Below the pieces are notes generated by a model that did not search any database, was not told the origin of the DNA, and saw only the letters and a program-made list of their open reading frames with translations. This document shows positions 4,595-6,517 of a stretch of 6,517 bases of DNA, one piece after another. This stretch comes from Planctomycetota bacterium (GTDB lineage: Bacteria; Planctomycetota; UBA1135; GCA-002686595). The stretch covers positions 1 through 6,517 of the forward strand of contig JAQBVH010000194.1 of assembly GCA_027623615.1 (NCBI GenBank). Reading direction: 5' to 3'. A program made the position numbers and the translations under genes. Position 1 is the stretch's first letter. The number at the start of each line of letters is the position of its first letter.

Positions 4595-6517
4595 ATGCGC
4601 ACCGCGATCGCCCTCATCCTCGTCCTCGTCATTGGCCTCACGGTCTGGTCTCTGATGCCCGGGGAGAATGGGAAGGAGGGGCCGGTCGACGGGCCCGAGG
4701 CCCCTGGCGCGACCCCGGAGCAGACCCTGGCCCGGGACCTGGTCGCGGCCTTCGTCTCCAAGGAGGAGTGGAACAAGGCCCGGCGAGCGTTGGCGCCCCT
4801 GGTCGAGGGCGATGACGCGGCTTTCGAGGACCTGATCACCGCGGCGGTCCTCGAGCTCAAGGCGGGGGACATCGAAGACGTGCAGCGCTATCTCGACCGT
4901 GCCCGTTCGGTCGATCCAGCCTCGGCCGTGCTCGATTTCCTGGACGGCCGGATCGACCACCTGGTTGGTGACGTCGAGCTCGCCACGGAGCACTACCGCT
5001 CGGCCCTCAGCAAGGCGCCGAAGGACCCGGCCGCGAAGTACCTCCTCGCGCTGTGCCTGCTGGACATGGACTTCGACGGCGAGAACCTCGAGGCGCCGAT
5101 CGCTTACCTGAAAGAGCTCGAAGCGCTCGGGGTGACCGAGGCCGGCCCCTGGTACATCTCCTCGGTCTACGCCCTGTACCAGATCTACACCGCGTTCACG
5201 GACAACCCCCAGGAGGAGCGTCGCTACGACGCTCTCTGGACGTCGTTGAGGGCCGAGGGGCACCAGGCTCTCAAGCCCGCGGACCTGCACGAGGGCGAGC
5301 TCGCGCGCATCCTGCCGCCGCCCGCGATCGGCAACTTCGCGTCCGGTCCCGTCACTGTCCCCACCTTCACGGCCGCCGGCGACCTCGAGCCCGCAATGGC
5401 CGACGGCCGGGAGCTGCTCGTCACCGACCTGGACGGCGACCGCCAGGCGGACCTGTTGACCGCGTCTCCGAACGGCATCCAGATCAAGCTGCGCGACGAC
5501 GTGACCGGAGTGTGGCTCGACGCCGTCCGCGTCACCGATCAGCCCGCGCGCCTGGTGCGCGCGATCGACCTCTCCAAGGACGATTCCCTCGACCTGGTCT
5601 ACGTGTCCGGGAACACGCTCGCCCTGCTCGAGTGTGAGGGTGATGCGGACGCCGAGGTCTGGAGACCGACGACCCTGACGCTGCCGGCGCTGGCTGGCGC
5701 GGTGACCGACCTGGAGCTCGTCGACTTCGACCACGACGGGGACCTCGACCTGGCCCTGGTCGGCGACTTCGGCTTGCAGATCCTGCGCAACGACGGCGCG
5801 GCTCAACCGCCGAGGAAGAAGAACGAGGAGGACGAGGAGGAAGAGGCTCCCCCCCGCGGCAACTTCACCGACGTGACTAGCGATCTCGGCGCGTCCGTGC
5901 CCGGCCCCATCGCGTGGCTCGTGATCGAGGACGTGGACGGCGACCAGGACGTCGACCTGTTGCTCGGCGGCGCGGACGGCACGAGCCGGCTGGCGAACCT
6001 GCGCGGCGGCCGCCTCGAAGAGACCACGCCCTCGGCCCTGGCGGGCCTCTCGGCGCCAACCGAACCCCTGCTGGCCGACTTCGACGGGGATGCGCGGGTG
6101 GACGTGCTGGCTCCAGGTTCTCCGGCGCGGCTCCTCCTCCAGACAGCCACGGGCGAGTTCGAGCCCGCGGACGCCGGCGGCGACGTGCCGCTGGGCGTCC
6201 AGCTGCTCGAGGTCGACCTCGACCTCGACGGGCGGGTCGACGTGGTCTGGGGCCCCACCAACGCCGCGGGCGCGGGGATCCTCGCCGTCGGCACCGAGCA
6301 CGCGACGCCGTTCACCTTCGGAGACGGTGGCCGCGGTGCGTTGGTGGTGACCGACCTCGCGGACTTCAGGGACGCGCTGACGGCCCTCCCGACCTACGAG
6401 CTCGTGCGCCTCGGCGCCTCGAGCGGACCCGAGCGCTGGGACACGGTCGGGGTCGGGCTCGCGACCCGCATTCGCTTCCGCGGCCTCAAGGACAACCGCC
6501 AGGGCATCGGCGCCGTG
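4595..6517 (+). CDS. Membrane-anchored TPR / FG-GAP (VCBS) repeat / ASPIC-UnbV protein (3' end outside window)
   Basis: 641 codons are visible, with no stop before the window edge. Residues 1-21 are a hydrophobic signal anchor (TAIALILVLVIGLTVWSL), followed by a Gly/Pro/Glu linker. Residues 45-200 are helical and TPR-like, with paired helices and a TPR-style ending in YRSALSKAPKDP. From about 270 onward there are FG-GAP/VCBS repeats with D-x-D-x-D-G-type calcium loops, expected to fold as a beta-propeller. An acidic insertion sits at about 402-421. The end, from about 622, matches the opening of an ASPIC/UnbV domain (RIRFRG then DNRQGIGAV), as in CRTAC1-like proteins, which are abundant in Planctomycetota. 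The role is probably binding or assembly at the cell surface; no enzymatic residues are visible. The ATG at 4595 is directly followed by the anchor, which supports it, but the leader is nearly pure C/A with no Shine-Dalgarno. The gene is divergent from the beta-sandwich gene. Confidence 0.92.
   Translation, partial: MRTAIALILVLVIGLTVWSLMPGENGKEGPVDGPEAPGATPEQTLARDLVAAFVSKEEWNKARRALAPLVEGDDAAFEDLITAAVLELKAGDIEDVQRYLDRARSVDPASAVLDFLDGRIDHLVGDVELATEHYRSALSKAPKDPAAKYLLALCLLDMDFDGENLEAPIAYLKELEALGVTEAGPWYISSVYALYQIYTAFTDNPQEERRYDALWTSLRAEGHQALKPADLHEGELARILPPPAIGNFASGPVTVPTFTAAGDLEPAMADGRELLVTDLDGDRQADLLTASPNGIQIKLRDDVTGVWLDAVRVTDQPARLVRAIDLSKDDSLDLVYVSGNTLALLECEGDADAEVWRPTTLTLPALAGAVTDLELVDFDHDGDLDLALVGDFGLQILRNDGAAQPPRKKNEEDEEEEAPPRGNFTDVTSDLGASVPGPIAWLVIEDVDGDQDVDLLLGGADGTSRLANLRGGRLEETTPSALAGLSAPTEPLLADFDGDARVDVLAPGSPARLLLQTATGEFEPADAGGDVPLGVQLLEVDLDLDGRVDVVWGPTNAAGAGILAVGTEHATPFTFGDGGRGALVVTDLADFRDALTALPTYELVRLGASSGPERWDTVGVGLATRIRFRGLKDNRQGIGAV
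5414..6250 (+). repeat. Six FG-GAP/VCBS calcium-loop repeats within the ASPIC-UnbV protein
   Basis: These are protein-level repeats with aspartates at loop positions 1, 3, 5 and 9. Repeat 1 has Asp278/280/282/286. Repeat 2 has Asp325/Ser327/Asp329/Asp333. Repeat 3 has Asp377/379/381/385. Repeat 4 has Asp446/448/450/454. Repeat 5 has Asp495/497/499/503. Repeat 6 has Asp541/543/545/549. Loop-to-loop spacing is 47, 52, 69, 49 and 46 residues; the long interval holds the acidic insertion. Each loop is followed by a hydrophobic strand such as ADLLTA, LDLVYV, LDLALV or VDLLLG. Such loops bind calcium in integrin alpha chains and related propellers. Repeat 2 lacks one acidic ligand. Confidence 0.85.

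Noticed and set aside
4553..6301. A 582-codon open frame on the minus strand opposite the FG-GAP gene
   Set aside because: The plus strand has a signal anchor, regularly spaced calcium loops and an ASPIC/UnbV start. The antisense product is a composition-driven shadow, including its apparent Leu/Val-rich stretch opposite the acidic insertion.
1..6517. CRISPR arrays, tRNA/rRNA genes, insertion sequences or phage genes
   Set aside because: No direct-repeat array, no tRNA-like or rRNA-like segment, no terminal inverted repeats and no transposase or phage motif were seen. Coding sequence fills all but about 220 bp.

Overview
The window is GC-rich (most third codon positions are G or C) and bacterial in layout. 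It holds three long protein genes, two of them running off the window edges. The combination of a TPR / FG-GAP (VCBS) / ASPIC-UnbV surface protein, a large anchored protein built of carboxypeptidase-regulatory-like beta-sandwiches, and starts without a clear Shine-Dalgarno sequence is typical of high-GC Planctomycetota. That assignment is an inference from gene style; no rRNA or other phylogenetic marker is present, and other high-GC phyla remain possible.

Layout. Positions 1-2250 (minus strand, C-terminus cut by the window edge) encode a multi-pass membrane metallopeptidase of family M28. It resembles eukaryotic ERMP1/Pff1 enzymes: one N-terminal membrane segment, an intact two-zinc catalytic domain, about eight further membrane segments and a soluble C-terminal part. 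Positions 2251-2362 are a short gap. Positions 2363-4483 (minus strand, complete) encode a membrane-anchored protein of about five beta-sandwich modules with no visible enzyme domain. Positions 4484-4594 are a strongly C-skewed divergent intergenic region with a perfect hexamer inverted repeat and a G-quadruplex-prone minus strand. Positions 4595-6517 (plus strand, C-terminus cut) encode an anchored TPR protein with six calcium-loop repeats, a possible degenerate seventh, and the start of an ASPIC/UnbV domain.

How they fit together. All three products are predicted to be anchored in the membrane with most of their mass outside the cytoplasm. The two minus-strand genes are tandem and could be co-transcribed; the plus-strand gene is divergent and could share control through the 111-bp region. 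A joint role at the cell envelope is plausible, but nothing in the sequence proves a functional link. I see no RNA gene, mobile element, CRISPR array or phage gene, and no clearly undescribed system. The points most worth checking are the ERMP1-like architecture, the hidden seventh propeller blade, the acidic insertion between blades 3 and 4, and the structured divergent control region.
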